Below, piece by piece: positions 1 through 6,418 of a DNA stretch of 10,185 nucleotides. Made by a program: the position numbers and the translations under genes. The stretch's first letter is position 1. Each line of letters begins with the position of its first letter. Origin of the DNA: Opitutaceae bacterium UBA3033 (GTDB taxonomy: Bacteria > Verrucomicrobiota > Verrucomicrobiia > Opitutales > Opitutaceae); the NCBI GenBank assembly GCA_002367815.1, contig DFDG01000175.1, forward strand, positions 1 to 10,185, written 5' to 3'. The notes under the pieces are model-generated. The model did not search any database. It saw only the letters and a program-made list of their open reading frames with translations, and was not told where the DNA came from.

Positions 1-71
1 GCTTGGGAACGGGACTCGGCCAGTCCACGGCTCACCACCAACTCGTCCAATCTTAATTTCCCGCCAGCCAT
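1..71 (-). CDS. TlyA-like S4-domain rRNA methyltransferase (N-terminal fragment)
   Basis: Only the first 23 codons lie in the window; the gene runs off the left edge. The ATG at 71-69 opens a frame whose residues 6-22 read LRLDELVVSRGLAESRS, the start of an S4 RNA-binding domain. The RLD..VV.RGLAESR pattern is typical of TlyA/hemolysin-A family proteins, which in the known members add a 2'-O-methyl group to cytidines of ribosomal RNA through a C-terminal Rossmann methyltransferase domain (outside the window). The start lies 5 bases after the stop of the SGNH hydrolase gene, so it is probably the next gene of the same transcript. No Shine-Dalgarno sequence precedes it. Another S4 protein such as a pseudouridine synthase is possible, but the AESR segment favours TlyA. 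The catalytic domain cannot be checked here. Confidence 0.72.
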   Translation of the reverse strand, partial: MAGGKLRLDELVVSRGLAESRSQ

Positions 72-76
72 CAGAG

Positions 77-724
77 TTAAACCGGGACCCCAATCGCATT
101 CATGAATGCGCGGGCAATCACGGCATGTCCAATGATGTTGGGATGCACGCGATCCCATGCAATCGCATTGGAATGCATATGTTTCAGCACGGCGTCGAAT
201 TCGGCCTGCGTATCGATGAAAATGGCTCGGTGTTTGGCCGCAATTTTTTTTACGATGGCTCCGTATTCGTCCATCCGGGCACGCATGGCATCATCCCGAT
301 TGGGTTCCAGATAGAAGGGAGCCAACATGATCAAACCCTTTAGCTTTGGTCGCGTTTTACCGGCGAGGTCATTCAAAGTTTTTTCGTAAACCTTGGGTAA
401 GACGTGGATCTCATTTTGCCGGGGCAGATCAAACTGACGCCAGACATCATTGACGCCGATCATGATCGAAAGCCAATCGGGTTTCAGGTCGAGCACGTCG
501 GTTTGCCAGCGAGCCTTGAGATCGAGCACCGTGTGGCCGGAGGTGCCCATATTTACAATGCGAATGCCGTGGGCTGGATGTATTGCTCCGAGAAAGCCCT
601 CCAACAGCTGCACATAACTTTTGCCCACGGCTCCAAACAGGCCTTCCCCAATGGGTCGGGCACGTTCGCAATCAGTGATGGAATCGCCAATAAAGATAAG
701 TTTATTGTGAGGCGCTATTTTCAT
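77..724 (-). CDS. SGNH/GDSL-family hydrolase (esterase/lipase-like)
   Basis: A 215-residue enzyme of the SGNH hydrolase superfamily, which cleaves ester bonds of lipids, acetylated sugars or similar substrates. All four signature blocks are visible. Block I is GDSITD with the nucleophile Ser15. Block II contributes Gly60 in NMGTSGHT. Block III is IGVND with Asn92. Block V is DRVHPN with Asp191 and His194 of the catalytic triad. The length is usual for a single-domain member. There is no signal peptide, so it probably acts in the cytoplasm. It follows the PhyH dioxygenase gene by 75 bases and precedes the TlyA-like gene by 5, so it sits in a probable fpg-phyH-SGNH-tlyA transcript. The start at 724 fits the family because GDS comes about 13 residues in. 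The fold is secure. The substrate cannot be told from sequence; acetylesterase or lysophospholipase-like activity are both possible. Confidence 0.9.
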   Translation of the reverse strand: MKIAPHNKLIFIGDSITDCERARPIGEGLFGAVGKSYVQLLEGFLGAIHPAHGIRIVNMGTSGHTVLDLKARWQTDVLDLKPDWLSIMIGVNDVWRQFDLPRQNEIHVLPKVYEKTLNDLAGKTRPKLKGLIMLAPFYLEPNRDDAMRARMDEYGAIVKKIAAKHRAIFIDTQAEFDAVLKHMHSNAIAWDRVHPNIIGHAVIARAFMNAIGVPV

Positions 725-799
725 GAAATCGTAAGTTTTGTATTTGAGTGAAAATTGACCGGATGCAGGAAGAATGAACCGAAGAAGTGATGCTGTCGC

Positions 800-1579
800 T
801 TAGTTGGATATGATCGGGAAGAGCGTGTCGGGGAATTTTGCTCCTACTTTGAGCGTGTCGTTGATCTGGTCGGTCACTACATGGTTTACCCCATTGTAAG
901 TGGTATCCTCGGGCATGTAGATGATGGCTTGCGCCTCACGCATATCGGCAGAGCGATTTGGCCCGGCATAGTGAAACGTCATGCCATTGTGAAACGTGCA
1001 GGACCCCGCCTTCAATTCGCACGTGACTGGTTTTATCCCTTTGGTTTGCGGAGCAATATCGTAAAGTTCCTGCGGATTACTGAGGTTGACCGGCTCTATA
1101 TCCAAAAATTTGTGCGTGCCGGGGAGGAACGACATGCAGCCGTTGTGAATGGTTACGTCGCGCAATGCTATCCAGATGGTGGTTTGCTCGCGCTTGGGTT
1201 CATGCGGCCAGTAGGGGGTGTCTTGATGCCAGGGCGTTTTTGCCCCTGTGTGGGGTTCTTTAAACAGGGCTTGATCGTGCCAGATTCGGACGGGGCTTCC
1301 CATTAGTTTGGCTGCGATGTTAGCGAACCGTTGACTGAGGATGAATGGCTTTACGCTTGCATGACGGGTCCACAGATTGACTTTTTGGATGAAGATTTGC
1401 TCGTAACTGGACTTAATCCGGTTGGGGTCCTCAGTCGTCGTCTCACTTTTTACCGCGGTGGCAACGGCCTCCTCCATGGCCGCGAGTTCCGGACCGGTAA
1501 TGACGTTATTCAATTGAATGAAACCGTCGCGTTGGTAGGTCGCAATCTGATCGGGCGTTATGGGGTATTCAGAGAGCAT
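800..1579 (-). CDS. Phytanoyl-CoA dioxygenase (PhyH) family Fe(II)/2-oxoglutarate oxygenase
   Basis: A 259-residue protein of the PhyH family, which uses Fe(II), oxygen and 2-oxoglutarate to hydroxylate small organic substrates. The iron-binding facial triad is visible as His118 and Asp120 in PWHQDTPYW and His203 in FHYAGPNR. Arg214 lies 11 residues after the distal His, the position of the 2-oxoglutarate carboxylate-binding Arg in human PhyH. Trp100 and Lys107 (IWHDQALFKEP) match another conserved stretch. There is no signal peptide, so a cytoplasmic enzyme is expected. The gene starts 33 bases after the fpg stop and reads in the same direction. Bacterial members act on very different substrates, such as ectoine, phosphonates, fatty acyl groups or secondary metabolites. 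Nothing here identifies one: no CoA- or ectoine-pathway genes are nearby. The family call is firm and the substrate unknown. Confidence 0.9.
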   Translation of the reverse strand: MLSEYPITPDQIATYQRDGFIQLNNVITGPELAAMEEAVATAVKSETTTEDPNRIKSSYEQIFIQKVNLWTRHASVKPFILSQRFANIAAKLMGSPVRIWHDQALFKEPHTGAKTPWHQDTPYWPHEPKREQTTIWIALRDVTIHNGCMSFLPGTHKFLDIEPVNLSNPQELYDIAPQTKGIKPVTCELKAGSCTFHNGMTFHYAGPNRSADMREAQAIIYMPEDTTYNGVNHVVTDQINDTLKVGAKFPDTLFPIISN

Positions 1580-1612
1580 GGTATTGATTTGGTGTGTGAG
1601 TCGGGGTCATAT

Positions 1613-2437
1613 CTACAACGATTGTCTCCCCGGCGACCAGCAAGATGTGCGCCCGCCGATTTCTTCACGAATCAATATTTGCCCGGTTTTGGGACAGCGC
1701 CCGCCGTTGGCCCAGCGATGGTTGAACAACCAGGTGTCGGGGATGTGCGCATTGAGGTCGGGTGGGAGATAATCCCCGATTCCGGCAATCGTGTGCAGTG
1801 CCATCCGGCAAACTCTGCGGCATTCGCGCCACAGGATATGGGTTTCCTTTACGTCGAGCGATCCGGCCAGGCTTCTGGGGTGAATCCGGGCCCGCCAAAG
1901 AATTTCGTCCGCCATCCAATTGCCCACACCGGGGAAACGTTCCTGCATCAACAGCACGGCTTTGATGGGAGCGCGGGTACGACGTCGTAGAAATACGGCG
2001 ACCTCCTCCTTGGTGAATTTGTCCGAAAGAATGGCCGGTGCAATTTGGGTCCACCACGAAGGAGCTTCCCGGCCTTGGTGAAACAGAATTTTACCGAACA
2101 TTCTGGGGTCGGAAAAAACCAGGGCGTATCTGCTGGTGCACAACACCAGATGATCATGCTTCAGGGGCACATGGGCTTTGGGTTCGACCCGCAATTCCCC
2201 TGTCATGCCAAGATGAAGGCCAAGCCACACATCGCCACTGAATTTGAACAACATCTGTTTGGCCGCCGCGCTGGAGGACCGAAGTCGGGCTCCGGTGAGG
2301 GACCGCTTCAGTTGGACTGCCGGGGCATTGCGGAAAAGTTTTTTGTTTCCGTGGGAGAGCACTGATTTCACGCATTGCCCGGTGGCCGCCTGATGCCAGC
2401 GTTTGCGAAAATATTCTACTTCGGCGAGTTCGGGCAT
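1613..2437 (-). CDS. mutM: Formamidopyrimidine-DNA glycosylase (Fpg/MutM family), zincless-type finger
   Basis: A 274-residue base-excision repair glycosylase and AP lyase of the Fpg/Nei family, expected to remove oxidised purines such as 8-oxoguanine. The N-terminus is MPELAEVE, giving the catalytic Pro2 (free after Met removal) and Glu3. Lys60, the GLHLGMTGEL strand, Met78, Arg112 and Phe114 (DPRMFG, strand-intercalating triad) and Asn173 in the helix-two-turn-helix (GVGNWMADE) are all present. The C-terminal finger is odd: of the four zinc-binding cysteines only Cys248 remains. The others are Thr251, Ser268 and Arg271, while the DNA-contacting Arg263 is kept. The frame stays open upstream to 2953, but the enzyme needs Pro at position 2, so the ATG at 2437 is the real start. 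It is divergent from corA and heads the minus-strand cluster. 8-oxoG specificity versus a Nei-like range is unproven. Confidence 0.93.
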   Translation of the reverse strand: MPELAEVEYFRKRWHQAATGQCVKSVLSHGNKKLFRNAPAVQLKRSLTGARLRSSSAAAKQMLFKFSGDVWLGLHLGMTGELRVEPKAHVPLKHDHLVLCTSRYALVFSDPRMFGKILFHQGREAPSWWTQIAPAILSDKFTKEEVAVFLRRRTRAPIKAVLLMQERFPGVGNWMADEILWRARIHPRSLAGSLDVKETHILWRECRRVCRMALHTIAGIGDYLPPDLNAHIPDTWLFNHRWANGGRCPKTGQILIREEIGGRTSCWSPGRQSL

Positions 2438-2542
2438 GGGTAGCTGATGCAGCCAAATCAAACCACCGCAGACCTCAAGCCCCTTGCTCGGTTGGGGCCG
2501 AATTGATTCGGCAGACCATCCGGACTTCCCCAAGCTGCGGGG
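2438..2542. promoter_or_regulatory. Divergent intergenic region between mutM and corA
   Basis: About 105 bases separate the Fpg start (minus strand) from the first in-frame ATG of corA (plus strand). Promoters for both genes are expected here by position. I see no clear -35/-10 pair, operator palindrome, riboswitch-like structure or Shine-Dalgarno sequence. In particular there is no recognisable magnesium-sensing leader before corA. This is an inference from gene arrangement only. Confidence 0.3.
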
Positions 2543-3697
2543 ATGGACCCACAAGCAAATCACGCCGGCCAAGGGTTGGCGCAACGATTGGTGGCCGGTT
2601 TGCATCTGCCAAAAATTGGAACCAGAAAAGCCAGACCCATCACCGCACCTCCAGGATCTACCCCCGGGATCGAGTCCTTTGGAAGCATCGATCAGCCGCC
2701 AACCCCGGATGCTGTCAACGTGCAGTGTCACGACTATGGCGTGGATAAGGTGAATTTTGTCGAGTCGGGAGACTTGGAGAAACTTTGCTCGGCCGCTCGT
2801 CCCGAAGGCTCGACGGTGCGTTGGATCAATGTGGATGGATTGCACCCTTACGTGGTCAATCGACTCCGGCAGGCTTATGGCTTCCATACCCTGGCTGCGG
2901 AGGACGTCTTGCGGACTTCGCAGCGCCCCAAACTCGAGACGTTTGATAACCATCTTTTTGTGGTCGTGCGCATGCTCACCTTGAAAGAGGGCGTGTTGCG
3001 GCAGGAACAGGTGAGCATTTTTCTGTTCAAGGACACCCTGATCACCTTTCAGGAGGCCAAGGGCGATGTGTGGGATCCGATTCGGCAGCGGTTACAAAAA
3101 AAGGGATCAAGACTGCGTTCCATGGGTTCGGCCTATCTGTTGTATACCTTGTTGGATGCCGTGGTGGACCACACCTTCCCTTTGCTCGAAAGCTACGGGG
3201 ATTTACTGGAGGAAATGGAGGTGGCGGTGATTGATGATCCGAAACCGGACATCCAACGCCAAATTCATCGGATCAAACGGGAGCTCGTGGTGTTGCGCCG
3301 AGTGCTCTGGCCCTTGCGTGAAGTGGTCAACGAACTGCACCGCGATGAAACCGAGCGCATCCCCAAGGAGGTCAAGACGTTCATGCGCGATGTCTATGAT
3401 CACGCCGTGCAGGTGATGGAAATCATCGAGACCTATCGCGAGCAGGCGGGTGGTCTCAATGATCTCTACATGTCGGCGGTCTCGAATCGGATGAACGAGA
3501 TCATGAAGGTGCTGACGATCATGGCGTCGTTCTTCATTCCCATCACTTTCGTGGCCGGGGTCTACGGGATGAATTTCGAGCACATTCCCGAACTGGCGTG
3601 GAAATACGGCTACCCCACTTTTTGGATTGTCTGCCTCTCGGTGATCAGCGGTCTGCTGATCTTCTTCCGGCGCAAAGGCTGGCTCGGCGGGAAGTAA
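2543..3697 (+). CDS. corA: CorA-family magnesium/cobalt transport protein
   Basis: A CorA-type divalent cation channel of up to 384 residues, which works as an inner-membrane homopentamer bringing in Mg2+. The cytoplasmic domain shows family stretches such as WINVDGLH (94-101), EDVL..QRPKLE (120-132), FVVVRML, EQVSIFL, GDVWDPIR and the long stalk helix with LVVLRRVLWPLREVV. Membrane segment 1 is about residues 322-342 and ends in the selectivity signature YGMNF (341-345). HIPEL follows, then membrane segment 2 at about 358-376 and a basic tail (FFRRKGWL), as in Thermotoga CorA. The start is uncertain. The ATG at 2543 gives about 30 residues before a PPG segment that Thermotoga CorA also has, and TTG or GTG codons at 2576-2600 are alternatives. 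The gene converges on gmhB with only 3 bases between stops. Confidence 0.93.
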   Translation: MDPQANHAGQGLAQRLVAGLHLPKIGTRKARPITAPPGSTPGIESFGSIDQPPTPDAVNVQCHDYGVDKVNFVESGDLEKLCSAARPEGSTVRWINVDGLHPYVVNRLRQAYGFHTLAAEDVLRTSQRPKLETFDNHLFVVVRMLTLKEGVLRQEQVSIFLFKDTLITFQEAKGDVWDPIRQRLQKKGSRLRSMGSAYLLYTLLDAVVDHTFPLLESYGDLLEEMEVAVIDDPKPDIQRQIHRIKRELVVLRRVLWPLREVVNELHRDETERIPKEVKTFMRDVYDHAVQVMEIIETYREQAGGLNDLYMSAVSNRMNEIMKVLTIMASFFIPITFVAGVYGMNFEHIPELAWKYGYPTFWIVCLSVISGLLIFFRRKGWLGGK

Positions 3698-3710
3698 AAA
3701 CTACCCGGCG
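3685..3710. terminator. Candidate bidirectional hairpin between corA and gmhB
   Basis: An imperfect inverted repeat spans both convergent stop codons. The left arm CG-g-CGGG-a-AGT pairs with the right arm ACT-a-CCCG-g-CG around a four-base AAAA loop, giving nine pairs and two symmetric mismatches. Neither side is followed by a clear T tract, so intrinsic termination would be weak. It is offered because two genes ending tail to tail need a stop signal here and no other candidate is visible. Confidence 0.3.
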
Positions 3711-4237
3711 GCAAGCCACTCGGCAAATTCGGCGAAATTGGAAAACAGCTTCATCCCGGGGATGAATTTTTCCTGCCATGTGGCCTGATCGTATTTGCCC
3801 GTGCAAACGGCCGCGGCGTGGATCCCCGCGTTGAGGCCGGCCTCGATATCACTTTCGCGGTCTCCGACCATCCAGCATTGCGCCGGGTCGAGGGCATGCA
3901 TGGTCATGCTGTCGTGGATGAAGCGGGGTGAGGGTTTCCGGAATTCGACTGGCTGGTCCGATGATTCGGGGGCGATGCAAATATCGGTGAACAGTTCGTC
4001 GCCCAAGCCGAGGAGTTCCAGCATGCGGCGGTTGCAGGCTTCCGCATCGGCCAGGGTGTGGTAACCACGACCGATGCCGGATTGATTGGTGAAGAGGAAG
4101 AGCAGGAAGCCCAATTCGCGAGCGCGCTGCAGTCCGGTGATGACCCCGGGAATCAATTCCACCCCGGCCGGATCCGCCAAGTAGTGCTTGTCGATGATGA
4201 GCGTGCCGTCGCGATCGAGGAACAGCGCTTTTTTCAT
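3701..4237 (-). CDS. gmhB: HAD-IIIA phosphatase, GmhB-like (D-glycero-D-manno-heptose 1,7-bisphosphate 7-phosphatase)
   Basis: A 178-residue HAD-superfamily phosphatase of the histidinol-phosphatase/GmhB type. HAD motif I is FLDRDGT (nucleophile Asp8, acid/base Asp10), followed by motif II Thr50 in the GmhB-like FTNQSGIGRGYH, motif III Lys101 in FRKPSPRF and motif IV Asp126/Asp130 in VGDRESD. GmhB removes the 7-phosphate of heptose 1,7-bisphosphate in ADP-heptose synthesis for the LPS inner core. The upstream gene is the heptose-7-phosphate kinase RfaE1, and the two overlap by four bases (ATGA), which supports this role and suggests translational coupling. Oddly, the zinc loop of classical GmhB (CxH ... 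CxC) is missing: only Cys87 remains, with Ala89 where His is expected and no cysteine pair before RKP. A different sugar-phosphate substrate is possible. No Shine-Dalgarno sequence is visible. Confidence 0.82.
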   Translation of the reverse strand: MKKALFLDRDGTLIIDKHYLADPAGVELIPGVITGLQRARELGFLLFLFTNQSGIGRGYHTLADAEACNRRMLELLGLGDELFTDICIAPESSDQPVEFRKPSPRFIHDSMTMHALDPAQCWMVGDRESDIEAGLNAGIHAAAVCTGKYDQATWQEKFIPGMKLFSNFAEFAEWLAAG

Positions 4238-5211
4238 GACTGATGAGCGACGTAGTCGAGTAGCTCCTGGGGTGAGACTGTGGCGGTGCCAAGTTTGCCC
4301 ACGACCACACCGGAGGCGGCATTGGCAAATTGGGCCGCGTGTTCGAGTTTGGCCCCCGTGGTCAAGGCCAACACCAGGCTGGCCAGCGCGGTATCACCCG
4401 CACCTGATACATCAAAGACCTCACGGGCAGCGGTGGGGATGGTCTTGGTGATTTTTCCGGCGGCACTAAGCAACATGCCATCTTCACCCAAGGTAACGAC
4501 TACATTGCGAGTGCCATGCAATTTGTGCAACCGGCGACAGATTTCGTCCGCAGGGTAGGGGGAGTGAGGCTGGGCTTCGATACCAGCGAGCTCAAATGAT
4601 TCCCTTTTGTTGGGTGTAATCAGATCCAAGTCGCGGAACTTGAGTTTGCGTTTTGGTTTGGGATCAAGGGCTATAAATTTGCCCGCCTTGCGCGCCAGTT
4701 TGGTAACTGTGGCGACGAGCTCATTCGTCAGGATACCTTTGGCATAATCAGAGAGTATGATGGCATCGGATTGTATGATGGCATCATGCAGGAGCGCCCG
4801 CGCTTCGACCGCAGACATTTGATAACTGGCTGGAGGAGATTCACGATCAAGTCGGCAGAGCTGCTGGTGCTGCACCAGAACCCGGGTCTTGAGTATGGTC
4901 GAGCCCGTCCCCGGGGTGGGTAAAGTATCGATTTTATGTTCGCGCAGTATGCTGCTTAGTTTTCGACCCGCATCATCATCGGCCATGAAACCAGCCACGG
5001 TGCAGCTTGCGCCCAACGAGGCTATGTTCAGGGCAACGTTGGCGGCTCCACCCGCCGTCCATGAATCATGGTCGATGTTCACCACGGGCACTGGAGCCTC
5101 GGGAGAAATGCGATGGGCATCGCCCCAGATGTAGTGGTCGAGCATCACATCGCCGATGACGAGGATGCGTAGACGGGAGATCTTCTTCAGGAGAGGGGCA
5201 AAACTCTTCAT
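4234..5211 (-). CDS. rfaE1: D-glycero-beta-D-manno-heptose-7-phosphate kinase (RfaE1/HldE kinase domain)
   Basis: A 325-residue PfkB-family sugar kinase matching the N-terminal domain of HldE, which phosphorylates heptose 7-phosphate at C1 with ATP in ADP-heptose synthesis. Clear signatures are GDVMLDHYIWG (20-30), RISPEAPVPVV (34-44), GGAANVALNIASLGA (54-68), NQQL-type segment QHQQLCRLD, LSDYAKG (153-159), TPNKRE (199-204) and DVSGAGDT (267-274) with the catalytic base Asp273. The protein ends after the kinase domain. The nucleotidyltransferase half of bifunctional HldE is absent, so a separate RfaE2/HldC should exist elsewhere in the genome. It is flanked by ATGA overlaps with the upstream M24 peptidase gene and the downstream GmhB-like gene, so the three are very probably co-transcribed and translationally coupled. 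The identification is firm because the RISPEAPVPVV block is specific to this subfamily. Confidence 0.93.
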   Translation of the reverse strand: MKSFAPLLKKISRLRILVIGDVMLDHYIWGDAHRISPEAPVPVVNIDHDSWTAGGAANVALNIASLGASCTVAGFMADDDAGRKLSSILREHKIDTLPTPGTGSTILKTRVLVQHQQLCRLDRESPPASYQMSAVEARALLHDAIIQSDAIILSDYAKGILTNELVATVTKLARKAGKFIALDPKPKRKLKFRDLDLITPNKRESFELAGIEAQPHSPYPADEICRRLHKLHGTRNVVVTLGEDGMLLSAAGKITKTIPTAAREVFDVSGAGDTALASLVLALTTGAKLEHAAQFANAASGVVVGKLGTATVSPQELLDYVAHQS

Positions 5212-6377
5212 TTAATTTCCCAATTATAGTGATGCGAGGAAAGCAGGCGAGCCCCCCGATCGGTGACTTGAACCACATCCTCAATCCGGCAGCCGCCCAA
5301 GCCGGGATAATATAGACCGGGCTCGATCGTGACCACTGAGCCTTTGACCAGTTTGTAGGGCACGGTGGATATCCGTGGCACTTCGTGCACGGCCAAACCG
5401 AGTCCGTGGCCCGTGCCGTGGAAAAATCCTTCCGAACCATTTTTGCCGTGTTTGGTCTTGTAGCCGGCTGCATCAAAAACGTTGAGCACCTGTTGATGCA
5501 CATCGCGCCCGTCGACTCCGGTGCGGACGGTCTTGATCGCGGCTCGTTGCGCCTCGTGCACTGTATTATAGAGTTTGCGTTGGGCTTCGTTGGCGCGGCC
5601 TTTCAGGTAGGTCCGGGTCATGTCACCGAAATAGCCGGTTTTAACCACGCGGGGGAAGATATCGAAGATGATCATCTCGTTGGGTCGTAACGGACCGTGG
5701 CCGCGCTCGTGGGGATCGCAGGCTTGGTTGCCGCCCGCGACGATCGTGTCATCCGGGCTGCCGCCTTGTTCGAGAATGGCCGAGGCAATGGCGAATTGCA
5801 TGCGCTCGGAGGTCAGAGGCTTGCCTTCGAAGATGAGCTCGCGTTTGCGTGGTCGCGCGCGACGCAGGATGTCCTCGGCGACGGCGAATCCAACAGAACT
5901 GAGCCGGTTGCCTTCACGCAGTGCGGCGGCCTCCTTGGGGGTTTTGACTTCGCGCTCAGGAAAGAGTTGACCATTGGCGAGTTCCAAACGCAGGCCGAGG
6001 TCGCGCAGTTTCAGATAAAGCGCGGCAGGAAAATCATCCGCCACCCGGAATCCCCGTAAGCGGTGAGCTTGGGCCAATTCAGCGATCACCTCGGCCGGGC
6101 CAATGCGACCGTTGGGATGGCGCTTGCGAGCCCGACCAACCCAATCCTCCAACTTCAGCACCTTGTCAAAGCTGCGGGCCTTCTGCACCCGACCAAACTC
6201 AAGGGCGCTTTGCACGGTGATCCGTTTTTTGCCCAAACCGAATGCGATGAATGGGTCATGCACATGAACCCGGCTGAAGTAGAGTTGGTCGGCACTGCTG
6301 GCAGTGTCGGCATAAAGTAATGGGGTGAGAGGCGTTTTGGTCACAAGTAGAGAGGGGTTGATTGTGTTGAAACACAT
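5208..6377 (-). CDS. pepP: M24-family Xaa-Pro aminopeptidase (aminopeptidase P-like)
   Basis: A cytoplasmic-looking metallopeptidase of 389 residues with the pita-bread fold of the M24 family, which removes an N-terminal residue next to proline or cleaves Xaa-Pro dipeptides. The N-terminal half (about 1-150) is a creatinase-N-like domain. The C-terminal half holds all five dinuclear-metal ligands: Asp239 (IIFDIFP), Asp252 (GDMTRTY), His324 (HGTGHGLG), Glu352 (TIEPGLYY) and Glu366 (RIEDVVQ), plus catalytic His331 (AVHE). The frame opens at a TTG at 6407. The ATG at 6377 is preferred, but a GTG at 6344 (starting VTKTPLTPLLYADT) is equally reasonable and would leave more promoter room. The stop overlaps the rfaE1 start by four bases (ATGA). 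Its functional link to heptose synthesis is unclear. The exact peptide specificity cannot be read from the sequence. Confidence 0.9.
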   Translation of the reverse strand: MCFNTINPSLLVTKTPLTPLLYADTASSADQLYFSRVHVHDPFIAFGLGKKRITVQSALEFGRVQKARSFDKVLKLEDWVGRARKRHPNGRIGPAEVIAELAQAHRLRGFRVADDFPAALYLKLRDLGLRLELANGQLFPEREVKTPKEAAALREGNRLSSVGFAVAEDILRRARPRKRELIFEGKPLTSERMQFAIASAILEQGGSPDDTIVAGGNQACDPHERGHGPLRPNEMIIFDIFPRVVKTGYFGDMTRTYLKGRANEAQRKLYNTVHEAQRAAIKTVRTGVDGRDVHQQVLNVFDAAGYKTKHGKNGSEGFFHGTGHGLGLAVHEVPRISTVPYKLVKGSVVTIEPGLYYPGLGGCRIEDVVQVTDRGARLLSSHHYNWEIK

Positions 6378-6418
6378 GATTAGCCACAGAGTCTGTGAAA
6401 AACGCAAATCCGGTTTCT

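Noticed and set aside
881..1306. 141-residue plus-strand open frame
   Set aside because: Entirely antisense to the PhyH gene, with no recognisable motif.
1331..1990. 219-residue plus-strand open frame
   Set aside because: It lies antisense across the PhyH and Fpg genes, both strongly supported, and shows no protein-family features.
2438..2953. Upstream in-frame extension of the fpg frame (172 extra residues)
   Set aside because: It runs antisense into corA and would bury the catalytic proline; Fpg needs Pro at position 2, which the ATG at 2437 provides.
3203..3583. 126-residue minus-strand open frame rich in His and Asp
   Set aside because: Antisense to the conserved stalk region of CorA; the composition is a by-product of the corA codons.
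3849..4328. 159-residue minus-strand open frame
   Set aside because: Frame-shifted shadow of gmhB and rfaE1, rich in Arg, Pro and His as expected of a wrong frame.
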